A stretch of 64,000 nucleotides of DNA from Aliarcobacter skirrowii CCUG 10374 (GTDB lineage: Bacteria > Campylobacterota > Campylobacteria > Campylobacterales > Arcobacteraceae). A program made the position numbers and the translations under genes. The stretch covers positions 992,001-1,056,000 of the forward strand of contig NZ_CP032099.1 in NCBI RefSeq assembly GCF_003544835.1, written 5' to 3'. Positions 8,298 to 16,776 of the stretch are shown piece by piece; the stretch's first letter is position 1, and the number at the start of each line of letters is the position of its first letter. The notes under the pieces are model-generated. The model did no database searches, was not told the DNA's origin, and saw only the letters and a program-made list of their open reading frames with translations.

Positions 8298-10538
8298 TTA
8301 AAAAGTCGCTCCAAAAGAGAATTCAAAAGATGATGTATCATCACCTTCTTCTTTCATAAGTGGTTTAGAGAATATTAACTGTAATGGTCCCATAGGAGAG
8401 ATCCACTCAAGTAAAATTCCAGTTCCAGCTCTTTTTATTTCACTAAAACTATCTTTCCCAATCATTCCATAATCATAAAATGCTCCCCATCTCATCTTTG
8501 CACTCTTTATTAAAGGAAAACTAATTTCAGCACTATTTGCCCACATTTTTGTATATGGATCTTGTCTATATCCATCATCATTTTTAGGAAATGCATAAGA
8601 TTTATATCCTCTTAAAGTTCTAGGACCTCCAAGATATAAAGAGTCTCCTTGATTTATTTGACCGTTATCTATTAAAACTCTAGCTTGAGTTTTTAATCTT
8701 ATTACCCAATCAAGTTCAGTTAAATCTTCCAAAGAGTAGTAGTATCTTATAATTGTACTTGGTTTTACATATTTTGAATCTCCACCAACTCCAGCATACT
8801 CAACAGAAGCATTGGCTCTAAATCCTTGTGTTGGAAAGTAGTAGTCGTTTGTATTATCAAAGTTTATATAAGGAGTAATTGAACTATTTATATAATCAGC
8901 ATCTTGAAATCTTTTATCTTCTGGAACGCTACTATCATAATTTGTATAGCTCTCTTTTATAAAATCTAAACTATAAGTAGCTCCAACATAAGTATTTCTA
9001 ACAACCTCTTTACCAAGACCCAAAGATAAACCAGTTGATTTTAAATCTTCATCATATCTTGATTTTCTAATCTCATAATCTTTTCTATAGATAGAGATTT
9101 GTCCATTGTAGTCACTATCATTAATAGATGGATTACTTAAACTTAAATCATAAACGCTAGATCTACTTGATAAATCAGCACTTAAAGCAAGTCTTAATCC
9201 ACTTCCAAATATATTTGAATCACTAATTGAACCATTTATCATAAATTTATCATAAGAGCCATATCCACCACCAAGCATTAAGCTTCCAGTTGGTGCTTCT
9301 ACAACTTTTACAATTAAGTCCATTTTATCTTCACTAACTCTTTTCTCTTCTAAAATTACATCTTCAAAAAAGCCTGTTCTTCTTAATCTATTTTTAGAGT
9401 CATTTATATCTGTTAAACTATATAATTCAGTAGGTGCTAATAGTACATTTCTTCTAATAACTCTATCAAGAGTTCTTGTGTTTCCTGAAATTTTAACATC
9501 ATTTATATAAACTTTTTTACCTGGAATTACATTAAAAATTACATCAACTCTATGAGTAATTTCATCTTTTTTTAGATCAAATAAAACTTCAGCATAAGCA
9601 TAACCCTTATCTGCAACTTTGGTTCTAATATACTCTTGATCTCTTCTTAGTTGAGCGATATTAAATATTTTCTCTTTTTTTAATCTTAAATTTTTATATA
9701 AATCTTCTGGATCAACAATAGTTGAGTCTATAAATATTTTAATATCACTTGTAGTGTATGGTTCACCTTCAGTTATAAAAAAGTTCATATTTGCTTGATT
9801 TGATGCAAAATCTATACTCATATATGGCTCTTGAACTATTGCATCTAAAAAACCTCTTTCAAAATATAAATCATTCATTCTTCTTGAGTCATACTTTAGT
9901 TGATCAATTTTAAGTTCACCACTACTTCTTCCAAACCACCAAGAAGCCCACTGTTTCTCTTTATTTGCAGTTACAGTGTTAAACTCCTCTTGAGTTAGTT
10001 GTTTTGCACCATAGTAGTTTGCATCTTTAATTATAATCTCATCACCTTTATTTACATTGATTATAATGCTTAGTGACTCTTCATTTAATTTCTCTATATC
10101 AACTTCAACAACAGAGTTTATAAAACCTTCAGATTCAAGAATAGATAAAAGTGTTTTTTTTGCCTCGTCTATCTTTTTTTCGCTATACATAGAACCTTTG
10201 TTTAGTTTAATTAATTTAATTATTGCATCTTTCTCTTCACTTCTTGTTTTATAACCTTTTATATCAACTTTAGCAATAGATGGTTTCTCTTTGAAAACAA
10301 ATTTAATATCACCATTTTTATCCTCTATATAAATATCATCAAAATAGTCAAAACTAAAAAGTTTTTTTAAAGCAATATTTAACTTTTTTTCGTCAAGCTT
10401 ATCACCAGCTTTAATATCAACTGTTTCATTTAAACTTTGTTGTGATAATCTGCTAACACCTTCATACTCAATAGATTTTACTACTTCAGCTTCAATAAAC
10501 CCAAGACTTAATCCAAATAAAAATAGATATCTTTTCAA
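8298..10538 (-). CDS. bamA: Outer membrane protein assembly factor BamA
   Basis: Central subunit of the machine that folds beta-barrel proteins into the outer membrane. The 746-residue precursor has a signal peptide (cleavage about residue 17-18, IEA/EVV), five POTRA repeats (roughly residues 20-350, e.g. GYKTRSEEKDAI, ISGNTRTLDRVIRR), and a C-terminal barrel of the Omp85 family with GGPRTLRGY (the VRGF-like loop motif) and the terminal FEFSFGATF beta-signal ending in Phe. It is the first gene of a minus-strand run ending at slt, divergent from tyrA. Length and architecture are normal. Confidence 0.95.
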   Translation of the reverse strand: MKRYLFLFGLSLGFIEAEVVKSIEYEGVSRLSQQSLNETVDIKAGDKLDEKKLNIALKKLFSFDYFDDIYIEDKNGDIKFVFKEKPSIAKVDIKGYKTRSEEKDAIIKLIKLNKGSMYSEKKIDEAKKTLLSILESEGFINSVVEVDIEKLNEESLSIIINVNKGDEIIIKDANYYGAKQLTQEEFNTVTANKEKQWASWWFGRSSGELKIDQLKYDSRRMNDLYFERGFLDAIVQEPYMSIDFASNQANMNFFITEGEPYTTSDIKIFIDSTIVDPEDLYKNLRLKKEKIFNIAQLRRDQEYIRTKVADKGYAYAEVLFDLKKDEITHRVDVIFNVIPGKKVYINDVKISGNTRTLDRVIRRNVLLAPTELYSLTDINDSKNRLRRTGFFEDVILEEKRVSEDKMDLIVKVVEAPTGSLMLGGGYGSYDKFMINGSISDSNIFGSGLRLALSADLSSRSSVYDLSLSNPSINDSDYNGQISIYRKDYEIRKSRYDEDLKSTGLSLGLGKEVVRNTYVGATYSLDFIKESYTNYDSSVPEDKRFQDADYINSSITPYINFDNTNDYYFPTQGFRANASVEYAGVGGDSKYVKPSTIIRYYYSLEDLTELDWVIRLKTQARVLIDNGQINQGDSLYLGGPRTLRGYKSYAFPKNDDGYRQDPYTKMWANSAEISFPLIKSAKMRWGAFYDYGMIGKDSFSEIKRAGTGILLEWISPMGPLQLIFSKPLMKEEGDDTSSFEFSFGATF

Positions 10539-10581
10539 AAAAATCCTTTAAAAAATAAAGCAATAATATATCCAAATATTG

Positions 10582-10609
10582 TTTACATAAATCTAAAGTA
10601 GGGTATAAT
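10582..10609 (+). promoter_or_regulatory. Predicted promoter of tyrA
   Basis: TTTACA (10582-10587) and a perfect TATAAT (10604-10609) are separated by 16 bases, a good housekeeping-sigma promoter. It lies in the divergent region between bamA and tyrA, and the predicted start near 10616 leaves a leader of under 30 bases with the ribosome-binding site AAGGAT. Confidence 0.6.
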
Positions 10610-10643
10610 TTGCTCTATTTAAAGAAATATAAGGATATAGATT

Positions 10644-11474
10644 TTGAAGATTGGAATTATTGGATTAGGACTTATGGGTGGATCTTTTGCAAAAGCTGTA
10701 AAAAGATATGGTATTGCATCAAAAGTATATGGTTTTACAAATAGCCAAAAAAACAGAAAAGAGATAGAAGAGCTAGGGCTTGTTGATGAATTGGTTGATT
10801 TAAATACTTTAAAAGATATTTGTGATGTAATAATTTTATCAATTCCAGTAGATGCAATTATATCTATGTTTCCAAGCTTTATTGATATAAAAAAAGATAC
10901 AACAATTATTGATATGGGTTCAACAAAAGAGTATATTATAAAAAATATACCACCACAAATAAGAGAGAATTTTATAGCAGCACATCCAATGACTGGAACT
11001 GAAAAATCTGGACCAAAAGCTGCAATTGATAACCTATATGAAGGAAAAACTGTAGTTTTTTGTGATTTAGAGGCAAATGCAAATAAACATGTAAATAGAG
11101 CATTTAAGATTTTTCAAGAAATTGGTATGAGAATTGTGGTTATGGATAGCCATGAACACGATATAAATGCTTGTTACATATCACATCTACCTCATATTAT
11201 CTCTTTTTCTCTTGCAAATACAGTAATGAGTCATCAAAATCCAAAAGAGATAATTGCTCTTGCAGCTGGTGGATTTAAAGATATGAGTAGAATTGCAAAA
11301 TCAAGTCCAATAATGTGGAAGGATATATTTAAACAAAATAGACAAAACCTTCTTGAATCTATAAAATCTTTTGAAAATCAACTATCTTGTGCTAAAAAAA
11401 TGATTGAAAATGAAGATTATGAAGAGCTTGAAGAGTGGATGAAAAAAGCAAACACTTTACATGAGATACTATAA
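10644..11474 (+). CDS. tyrA: Prephenate dehydrogenase
   Basis: Oxidatively decarboxylates prephenate to 4-hydroxyphenylpyruvate in tyrosine synthesis. The 276-residue protein starts with a Rossmann NAD(P) fold (GLGLMGGS, residues 7-14) and continues with the family blocks AAHPMTGTEKSGP and SHLPHIISF, then an all-helical dimerisation domain. No ACT or chorismate mutase domain is fused. The start is a TTG preceded by AAGGATATAG at a suitable distance; no better ATG is in frame. It has its own promoter and is followed 2 bases later by an SRPBCC remnant. Confidence 0.92.
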   Translation: MKIGIIGLGLMGGSFAKAVKRYGIASKVYGFTNSQKNRKEIEELGLVDELVDLNTLKDICDVIILSIPVDAIISMFPSFIDIKKDTTIIDMGSTKEYIIKNIPPQIRENFIAAHPMTGTEKSGPKAAIDNLYEGKTVVFCDLEANANKHVNRAFKIFQEIGMRIVVMDSHEHDINACYISHLPHIISFSLANTVMSHQNPKEIIALAAGGFKDMSRIAKSSPIMWKDIFKQNRQNLLESIKSFENQLSCAKKMIENEDYEELEEWMKKANTLHEIL

Positions 11475-11476
11475 AT

Positions 11477-11602
11477 ATGCAAACATTTGAAAAAACTACT
11501 TTAATAGATTGTAGTGCAAAAGAGCTATTTGATTTTCATCTTGATACAAATAATATTAAACTAATAACTCCAAAACATACAAAAGTGGAGCTATTGGATT
11601 AA
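11477..11602 (+). pseudogene. Truncated SRPBCC/START-like protein, N-terminal remnant
   Basis: A 41-codon open frame that begins 2 bases after the tyrA stop and ends at an in-frame TAA. Its product (MQTFEKTTLIDCSAK, then ELFDFHLDTNNIKLITP) matches the start of SRPBCC-fold proteins (cyclase/dehydrase-like lipid- or ligand-binding proteins), which normally run to about 140-160 residues. Everything after the first strand and helix is missing and the next gene begins at once, so this is most simply the stump of a deleted gene. A genuine micro-protein cannot be excluded. Confidence 0.6.
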
Positions 11603-11605
11603 GAT

Positions 11606-12139
11606 ATGAGATTTATTTTGGGACTTTTTTTGTTTATAACAACTTTATTAGGAGATGAAAATATGAGTATATATGATATTGAAGTAAAAGATATAGATGG
11701 TAAAGTTTTTACTATGAAAAAGTATGAAAATAGAGTAATGTTAATTGTAAATGTTGCTAGTAAATGTGGTTTTACAAACCAATATGAGGGTTTAGAGGAG
11801 TTACATAAAAAATATTTTGATAGAGGATTATCAGTTTTAGGTTTTCCTTGTAATCAGTTTTTATCACAAGAACCAGGAACAGAAGAGCAGATTAAAGAGT
11901 TTTGCTCATTAACTTATGGTGTAGAGTTTGAAATGTTTAGTAAAATTGATGTAAATGGAGAGAATGCTCACCCTTTATATAAATTTTTAAAAGAGAGTTC
12001 AAAAGGAGTTTTAGGAACAGAGGCTATAAAATGGAATTTTACAAAATTTTTAGTTGATAAAAATGGTAAAGTGGTAAAAAGATATGCTCCTAGTACAAAA
12101 CCAAGTGATATTGAAAAAGATATTTTAGATTTACTATAA
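11606..12139 (+). CDS. Glutathione peroxidase family protein (Cys type)
   Basis: Thiol peroxidase that reduces hydrogen or lipid peroxides, in bacteria often with thioredoxin. The 177-residue frame has the active-site block NVASKCGFT with Cys54 (no selenocysteine), FPCNQF (resolving Cys and catalytic Gln) and WNFTKFLVD (catalytic Trp/Asn). The first 19 residues look like a signal peptide or membrane anchor, which would place it in the periplasm. However, a second ATG at 11663 has a much better ribosome-binding site (TTAGGAG, 8 bases upstream) and gives a standard 158-residue cytosolic enzyme. It sits between the SRPBCC remnant and the lipid cluster, where protection against lipid peroxides would make sense. 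Confidence 0.88.
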   Translation: MRFILGLFLFITTLLGDENMSIYDIEVKDIDGKVFTMKKYENRVMLIVNVASKCGFTNQYEGLEELHKKYFDRGLSVLGFPCNQFLSQEPGTEEQIKEFCSLTYGVEFEMFSKIDVNGENAHPLYKFLKESSKGVLGTEAIKWNFTKFLVDKNGKVVKRYAPSTKPSDIEKDILDLL

Positions 12140-12226
12140 AAGTTAAATATATTTACCAATTAACATATTAGTAATACAAAAAAACTTTATTCTGTAATAA
12201 ACTACTCAAAATTTATAAGGGTTTTT

Positions 12227-12985
12227 ATGAAACAAAAAGTTTGGATTGTTGGTGCTAATGGTGCAATTGGTTTTGAGCTTGTTAAAATATATTTAAAAAA
12301 TGGTTTTAAAGTAGTTGCAAGCTCAAGAGATATTGAAAATTCAAAAGATTTTTTGAACTTAAAAAGTGAATACAAAACAGATTTGAAGCTTTTAAATATA
12401 GATGTTTTAGATGAACAAACTTCTAAAGTGGTTGCTCATGAAGCTTTTAATAATTTCAATGGGCTTGATATCTGTTTTTATAATGCTGCTGTTTATGAAT
12501 CTATGAGTTATGAAGAGTGGGATATAACAAATTTTGAATCTATGATAAATACAAATTATCTTGGAGCAATTAGAGTTTTAAAACCAATAATTAGCCATCT
12601 TGAGAATCAATCAAATCCTTCAAAAATAGTTTTAAATTGTAGTTTGGCTAGTTATTTTGGATTGCCTTATGGTGGAGCTTATAGTGCTTCAAAAGCAGCT
12701 TTATTAAATCTTGCACAATCAATTCAACCTGAATTAAAAAGAAAAAATATCCATCTTCAAGTTATAAATCATGGATTTGTAAAAAGCAGACTCACTTCTA
12801 AAAATGATTTTAAAATGCCTCAACTTATGCAGCCAGATTTTGCTGCTAAAAAGATATTTGAAGAGCTTAATAAATCTTATAGATTTGATATAACATTTCC
12901 ACTATTTTTATCAAGCTTTTTAAAGTTTTTATCAATTTTACCATATAAAATCAGTCTAAAAATCACAAGTAAATTTCTAAAATGA
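12227..12985 (+). CDS. SDR family oxidoreductase
   Basis: A 252-residue short-chain dehydrogenase: NAD(P)-binding GANGAIGFELV (residues 8-18), NAAVYES near residue 86, and the active site YSASKAA (Y/K pair) around residue 151. The C-terminal 30 residues are hydrophobic and basic (FPLFLSSFLKFL), which could let it touch the membrane. It is the first gene of a seven-gene plus-strand cluster, with a good site (AAGGG) before the ATG and a 4-base overlap with the next gene. Substrate unknown; from context a lipid or fatty-acyl intermediate is plausible. Confidence 0.88.
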   Translation: MKQKVWIVGANGAIGFELVKIYLKNGFKVVASSRDIENSKDFLNLKSEYKTDLKLLNIDVLDEQTSKVVAHEAFNNFNGLDICFYNAAVYESMSYEEWDITNFESMINTNYLGAIRVLKPIISHLENQSNPSKIVLNCSLASYFGLPYGGAYSASKAALLNLAQSIQPELKRKNIHLQVINHGFVKSRLTSKNDFKMPQLMQPDFAAKKIFEELNKSYRFDITFPLFLSSFLKFLSILPYKISLKITSKFLK

Positions 12986-14229
12986 TCAAAAATAGTACGC
13001 TATTTTTTTATGGTATTTTAGGAGTTCCTATTGCCTTTTTAGGATTTCCTTTGTATATATATTTACCTCCTTTTTATGTTGAACACATAGGTTTAAATAT
13101 TGGATTTGTTGGAGTTATTTTATTGTTTGCAAGATTAATAGATATGATAGCAGACCCATTTATTGGAAGATTTTGTGATATTTACGGTTCAAAACTTAAA
13201 ATTATTTTAATATCATCTATTTTTTTACTTATCTCTTTATATTTTTTAATAAAACCGATCTTAAATAGCTATTTTTATCTATTTATTTTCTCAATTATCA
13301 CTTATATTTCATATAGTTTTGTATTAATTCCATATTTAAGTTTAAATGCCATTTTAGGCAAAAATGAGTTTGATAATACAAAACTTGCTTTTTCAAGAGA
13401 GATTTTTATAATTTTTGGTGTTTTATTATCACTTTTACTTCCATATGTATTTTTAGTTTCAAGTGACTCAAAAAAGAGTTTAGAGCTTTTACTACTATTT
13501 GTTTTGATTATATTTCCAATAGCTTTAATAATCTTTTATAAAAAGCTTAAATCTTTAGAGATAAAAAGTGAAAATATAGCTCTTAACACTTTTTTTAAAT
13601 CTTTAAAAACACTATTTAAAAATTATCCAAATCAAAAAACACTATTTTTTGCTTTTTTATTTAATAGCTTAGCAAATGCACTTCCAGCAACTCTTTTTTT
13701 GTTTTTTGTTAAATATATTTTGATTTTAGAAGAGCATACAGGACTATTTTTAATAATATATTTTTTAAGTGCAATTGTTGCTTTTCCTATATGGATAAAA
13801 ATTTCAAAAAGAATATCAAAAAAATCAACTTGGATTTTATCTATTTGTGTTGCTATTGGTGCATTTATTTTTGTTTCTTTTTTAAATGAGGGTGATTTTT
13901 TCTTTTTTTCTATAATTTGTATGCTTACAGGAGCTTGTCTTGGTGCTGATATGGCTATTCCTTCTTCAATTCAAGCAGATGTTGCAAATTTTATAAAACA
14001 AAAAGAGGATTTAACTTCTGTTTTATTTGGTTTTTGGGCAATGATTACAAAACTATCTCTTGCTTTTGCTCTTGCAATATCATTTATAACTTTAGAGTTT
14101 ACAGGTTTTGACAAACAAAACATAAACGAATATTCAATTTTTGCAATAATATTTTTATACTCAACTCTTCCAATAGTTTTTAAAATTTTTGCAATATTTT
14201 TTTTAAATAGATATGAAATGACAAAATGA
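12982..14229 (+). CDS. MFS transporter, GPH/MelB-like
   Basis: A 415-residue integral membrane protein with about 12 hydrophobic helices. The loop after helix 2 (RLIDMIADPFIGRFCD) is typical of the glycoside-pentoside-hexuronide (MelB-like, MFS_2) branch. Homologues in comparable clusters of other Proteobacteria sit beside the SDR, DUF1365 and Cfa-like genes, so a role in moving a lipid or lipid precursor across the inner membrane is possible, by analogy with MFSD2-type lipid transporters of the same branch. That is inference. Start overlaps the SDR by 4 bases. Confidence 0.85.
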   Translation: MIKNSTLFFYGILGVPIAFLGFPLYIYLPPFYVEHIGLNIGFVGVILLFARLIDMIADPFIGRFCDIYGSKLKIILISSIFLLISLYFLIKPILNSYFYLFIFSIITYISYSFVLIPYLSLNAILGKNEFDNTKLAFSREIFIIFGVLLSLLLPYVFLVSSDSKKSLELLLLFVLIIFPIALIIFYKKLKSLEIKSENIALNTFFKSLKTLFKNYPNQKTLFFAFLFNSLANALPATLFLFFVKYILILEEHTGLFLIIYFLSAIVAFPIWIKISKRISKKSTWILSICVAIGAFIFVSFLNEGDFFFFSIICMLTGACLGADMAIPSSIQADVANFIKQKEDLTSVLFGFWAMITKLSLAFALAISFITLEFTGFDKQNINEYSIFAIIFLYSTLPIVFKIFAIFFLNRYEMTK

Positions 14230-14285
14230 GTGTACAAAACTATAGAAATTTATAATAAATTACTAAACTTAAATTAGGAGTTTAA

Positions 14286-14774
14286 TTGAAAATTTTATTA
14301 TTCATTTTCTTGTTTATATCTTTTTCATTTTCAAAAGATTCTATTGATAAAGTTAAATTTTCAGGTCTTTGGTATGAAATAGCAAGAGTTGAAAATAAAT
14401 TTCAAACATCTTGTGTTGCATCAAGTGTTGAGTATGTACTAGAAGATGATGGAACTTATAATGTTTTTAATAGATGTTTTGAAAATGAATTAAATGGAAA
14501 ATTAATAGAGTATAACGGTTTTGCAAAACTAGAAGATAATCAACTTTATATGAGATATTTTTTTATTTTTAGAAGTTCATATAAGATTGATTATATAAAT
14601 GATTATAAAACAGCTGTTGTAGCAAATAGTGATTACTCAAATCTTTGGATTATGAGTAGAGCTCCTAGTATTAATAAAGATGAACTAGATAATATCTTAA
14701 AAGATTTAGAAAATAAGATGGATATTTCAAAATTGACTTTTACAAAACTTGACCCAAAAGGAAGATATAGATGA
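14286..14774 (+). CDS. Lipocalin family protein
   Basis: A 162-residue secreted protein: signal peptide (residues 1-16, FSFS/K) without a lipobox Cys, then the lipocalin N-terminal signature GLWYEIARVENKFQ and two cysteines (TSCVASS, NRCFENE) likely to form a disulfide. Related to bacterial Blc, which binds fatty acids or lysophospholipids, but soluble in the periplasm rather than lipid-anchored. The start is a TTG preceded by TTAGGAG. It overlaps the FAD gene by 4 bases, so it belongs to the same translationally coupled series. Confidence 0.88.
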   Translation: MKILLFIFLFISFSFSKDSIDKVKFSGLWYEIARVENKFQTSCVASSVEYVLEDDGTYNVFNRCFENELNGKLIEYNGFAKLEDNQLYMRYFFIFRSSYKIDYINDYKTAVVANSDYSNLWIMSRAPSINKDELDNILKDLENKMDISKLTFTKLDPKGRYR

Positions 14775-16009
14775 AAATAGCTGTTTTAGGAGCTGGAATA
14801 AGCGGACTTGGAAGTGCTTATATTTTAAGTAAAAAATATGATGTAGATCTTTATGAAAAAGAGAATAGATTAGGTGGACACGCTAGAACAACTCTTGTTC
14901 AAGAAGATGATAAATTTTTTGGAGTTGATACTGGGTTTTTGGTATTTAATTATGAAACTTATCCTCTTTTGACAAAGCTATTTAAAGAGCTTGATGTAAA
15001 AATAGAGAAATCTGATATGAGTTTTGCGTTTTGGGATATAGATAAAAATATAGCCTACAATGGTTCATCTTTAAAAGGGATGTTTGCTCAAAAAAGAAAT
15101 CTATTCTCTTTTTCTCACTATCAAATGATAAATGATATTTTAGCTTTTAATAAAAAAGCAAACAGAGATTTAATGGTTGAATCAAAAGATTTAGATAAGA
15201 CTTTAGGTGAATATATAAAAAATTATTCAAAAGCTTTTAAAAATAGATATCTTCTTCCAATGGGGGCTGCTATTTGGTCAACACCAAGCAGTGAGATGAA
15301 TAACTTCCCAGCAAGAACATTTTTAAAGTTTTTTAAAAATCATGGACTTTTGGGAGTAACTACACATCATCAATGGCTTACTGTTTCAAATGGAAGTATA
15401 AATTATGTTGAAAAAATAAAAGATAAAATATCTGGCAAGATATTTTTAAACTCAGATGTTATAAAGATAAAAAGAGTTGAAAATGGTGTATATTTAATAC
15501 ATAAAGATGGTGGAAAAACTTTTTATGACAAAGTTATTTTAGCTATGCATGCACCTGAAGCTTTAGAGATTTTAGAAGATCCATCACCTAAAGAAGTTGA
15601 GATTTTAAGTACTTTTAAATATAAAGCAAATAGCGCTGTTTTACATAGTGATAATAATATCTTACATCCAAATAGAAAAATGTATGCAGCATGGAACTAT
15701 ACAAGCTCAAATATAGAAAATAAAGCTGTTACTTTAACTTATTGGATAAACTCTTTACAAAATTTAAAGACAAAAAAAGATTATTTTGTATCTTTAAATG
15801 AGACAAAAAGTATTAAAAATGTTATTGAAAACATATCATATGATCATCCTCAATTTGATTCAAAAGCAATTTTGATGCAAGATAGAAAAGATGAGATTTG
15901 TGGAGTTAATAATACTTATTATGCTGGTGCTTACTGGAGATATGGATTTCATGAAGATGGACTTTTAAGTGCTACAAAAGTTGCTTCAAAACTTATGTGT
16001 GAGTTTTAA
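14771..16009 (+). CDS. FAD-dependent amine-oxidase-type oxidoreductase
   Basis: A 412-residue flavoprotein with an N-terminal FAD-binding Rossmann motif (GAGISGLGSAY, residues 7-17, then LYEKENRLGGHART) and the NAD(P)-binding_8/amino_oxidase fold; the C-terminal FAD block reads YYAGAYWRYGFHEDG. This subfamily (COG2907) is nearly always found beside DUF1365 and Cfa-like genes and is thought to act on fatty-acyl chains, as desaturase/isomerase-like enzymes do, rather than on amines. Here it directly precedes the DUF1365 gene with no gap. Exact chemistry unproven. Confidence 0.87.
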   Translation: MKIAVLGAGISGLGSAYILSKKYDVDLYEKENRLGGHARTTLVQEDDKFFGVDTGFLVFNYETYPLLTKLFKELDVKIEKSDMSFAFWDIDKNIAYNGSSLKGMFAQKRNLFSFSHYQMINDILAFNKKANRDLMVESKDLDKTLGEYIKNYSKAFKNRYLLPMGAAIWSTPSSEMNNFPARTFLKFFKNHGLLGVTTHHQWLTVSNGSINYVEKIKDKISGKIFLNSDVIKIKRVENGVYLIHKDGGKTFYDKVILAMHAPEALEILEDPSPKEVEILSTFKYKANSAVLHSDNNILHPNRKMYAAWNYTSSNIENKAVTLTYWINSLQNLKTKKDYFVSLNETKSIKNVIENISYDHPQFDSKAILMQDRKDEICGVNNTYYAGAYWRYGFHEDGLLSATKVASKLMCEF

Positions 16010-16774
16010 ATGCTAAATAATAGATCAAATCATAATATTTTTGAAGGAACAATTTATCATAAAAGATATCTTCCAAAAAAACATGAGTTTAAATATAATT
16101 TTTACCTTCTTGATATTGATGTTTTTGATTTAAAAAGTTTAGAAAATAAGATTTTTTCTATAAATAGTTTTAATTTAATGAGTTTAAAAAGTGTTGATCA
16201 CTTTGGAAAAAGTAGAGATTTTATAAAAAACATAGAGGAGCTTTTAGAAAAATTTGATTTAAAAGCTAGTTCAAAGATGAGATTTTTAACACTTCCAAGA
16301 GTTTTAAACTTTGTTTTTAATCCAATTAGTGTGTTGGTTTTATTTGATGAAGAGAGTAATCCAAGGCATATTTTAGCTGAAGTTCATAATTACAATGGTG
16401 GAAGAGTTGTCTATTGTATAAAGCTTGAAAAAGATGAAAAAAATGCAAAATCATACTTTGGAGCTGTAAAAAAAGATATGTATGTATCTCCATTTTTTAA
16501 GTATGAAGGGGTTTATGAGTTTGAGCTAAAGTATGATGAACAAAAGCTATTTATAAAAATAGATTTATATGAAAATCAACAACACAAATTAACAGCAATT
16601 TTTAACTCAAAAGCAAAGCCTTATAGTTTTAAAAATATATTAAAAGTTTTTATAAGATATATGTTTAGCACTTTTTTAGTGGTAAGTAGAACATTTTATC
16701 ATGCTTTTAGGCTTTATTTAAAGGGTTTAAAAATCTACTCTCCAAGAGATAATGACAAAATAAAAAGGTATTAA
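16010..16774 (+). CDS. DUF1365 family protein
   Basis: A 254-residue protein with the DUF1365 pattern: IYHKRYLPKKHEFKYN near residue 17, FLTLPRVLNFVFNPISV near residue 102, LAEVHNYNGG, and KKDMYVSPFFKYEG. The family has no established mechanism but is consistently tied to the neighbouring amine-oxidase-like and Cfa-like genes. Conserved His and Tyr residues could form a metal or substrate site; not testable here. The start codon directly follows the stop of the FAD gene, and the Cfa-like gene begins 2 bases after it ends. Confidence 0.88.
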   Translation: MLNNRSNHNIFEGTIYHKRYLPKKHEFKYNFYLLDIDVFDLKSLENKIFSINSFNLMSLKSVDHFGKSRDFIKNIEELLEKFDLKASSKMRFLTLPRVLNFVFNPISVLVLFDEESNPRHILAEVHNYNGGRVVYCIKLEKDEKNAKSYFGAVKKDMYVSPFFKYEGVYEFELKYDEQKLFIKIDLYENQQHKLTAIFNSKAKPYSFKNILKVFIRYMFSTFLVVSRTFYHAFRLYLKGLKIYSPRDNDKIKRY

Positions 16775-16776
16775 AT

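Noticed and set aside
13971-14237. Minus-strand 88-codon frame at the end of the MFS gene
   Set aside because: Antisense to the last membrane helices of the transporter, with no promoter or ribosome-binding site.
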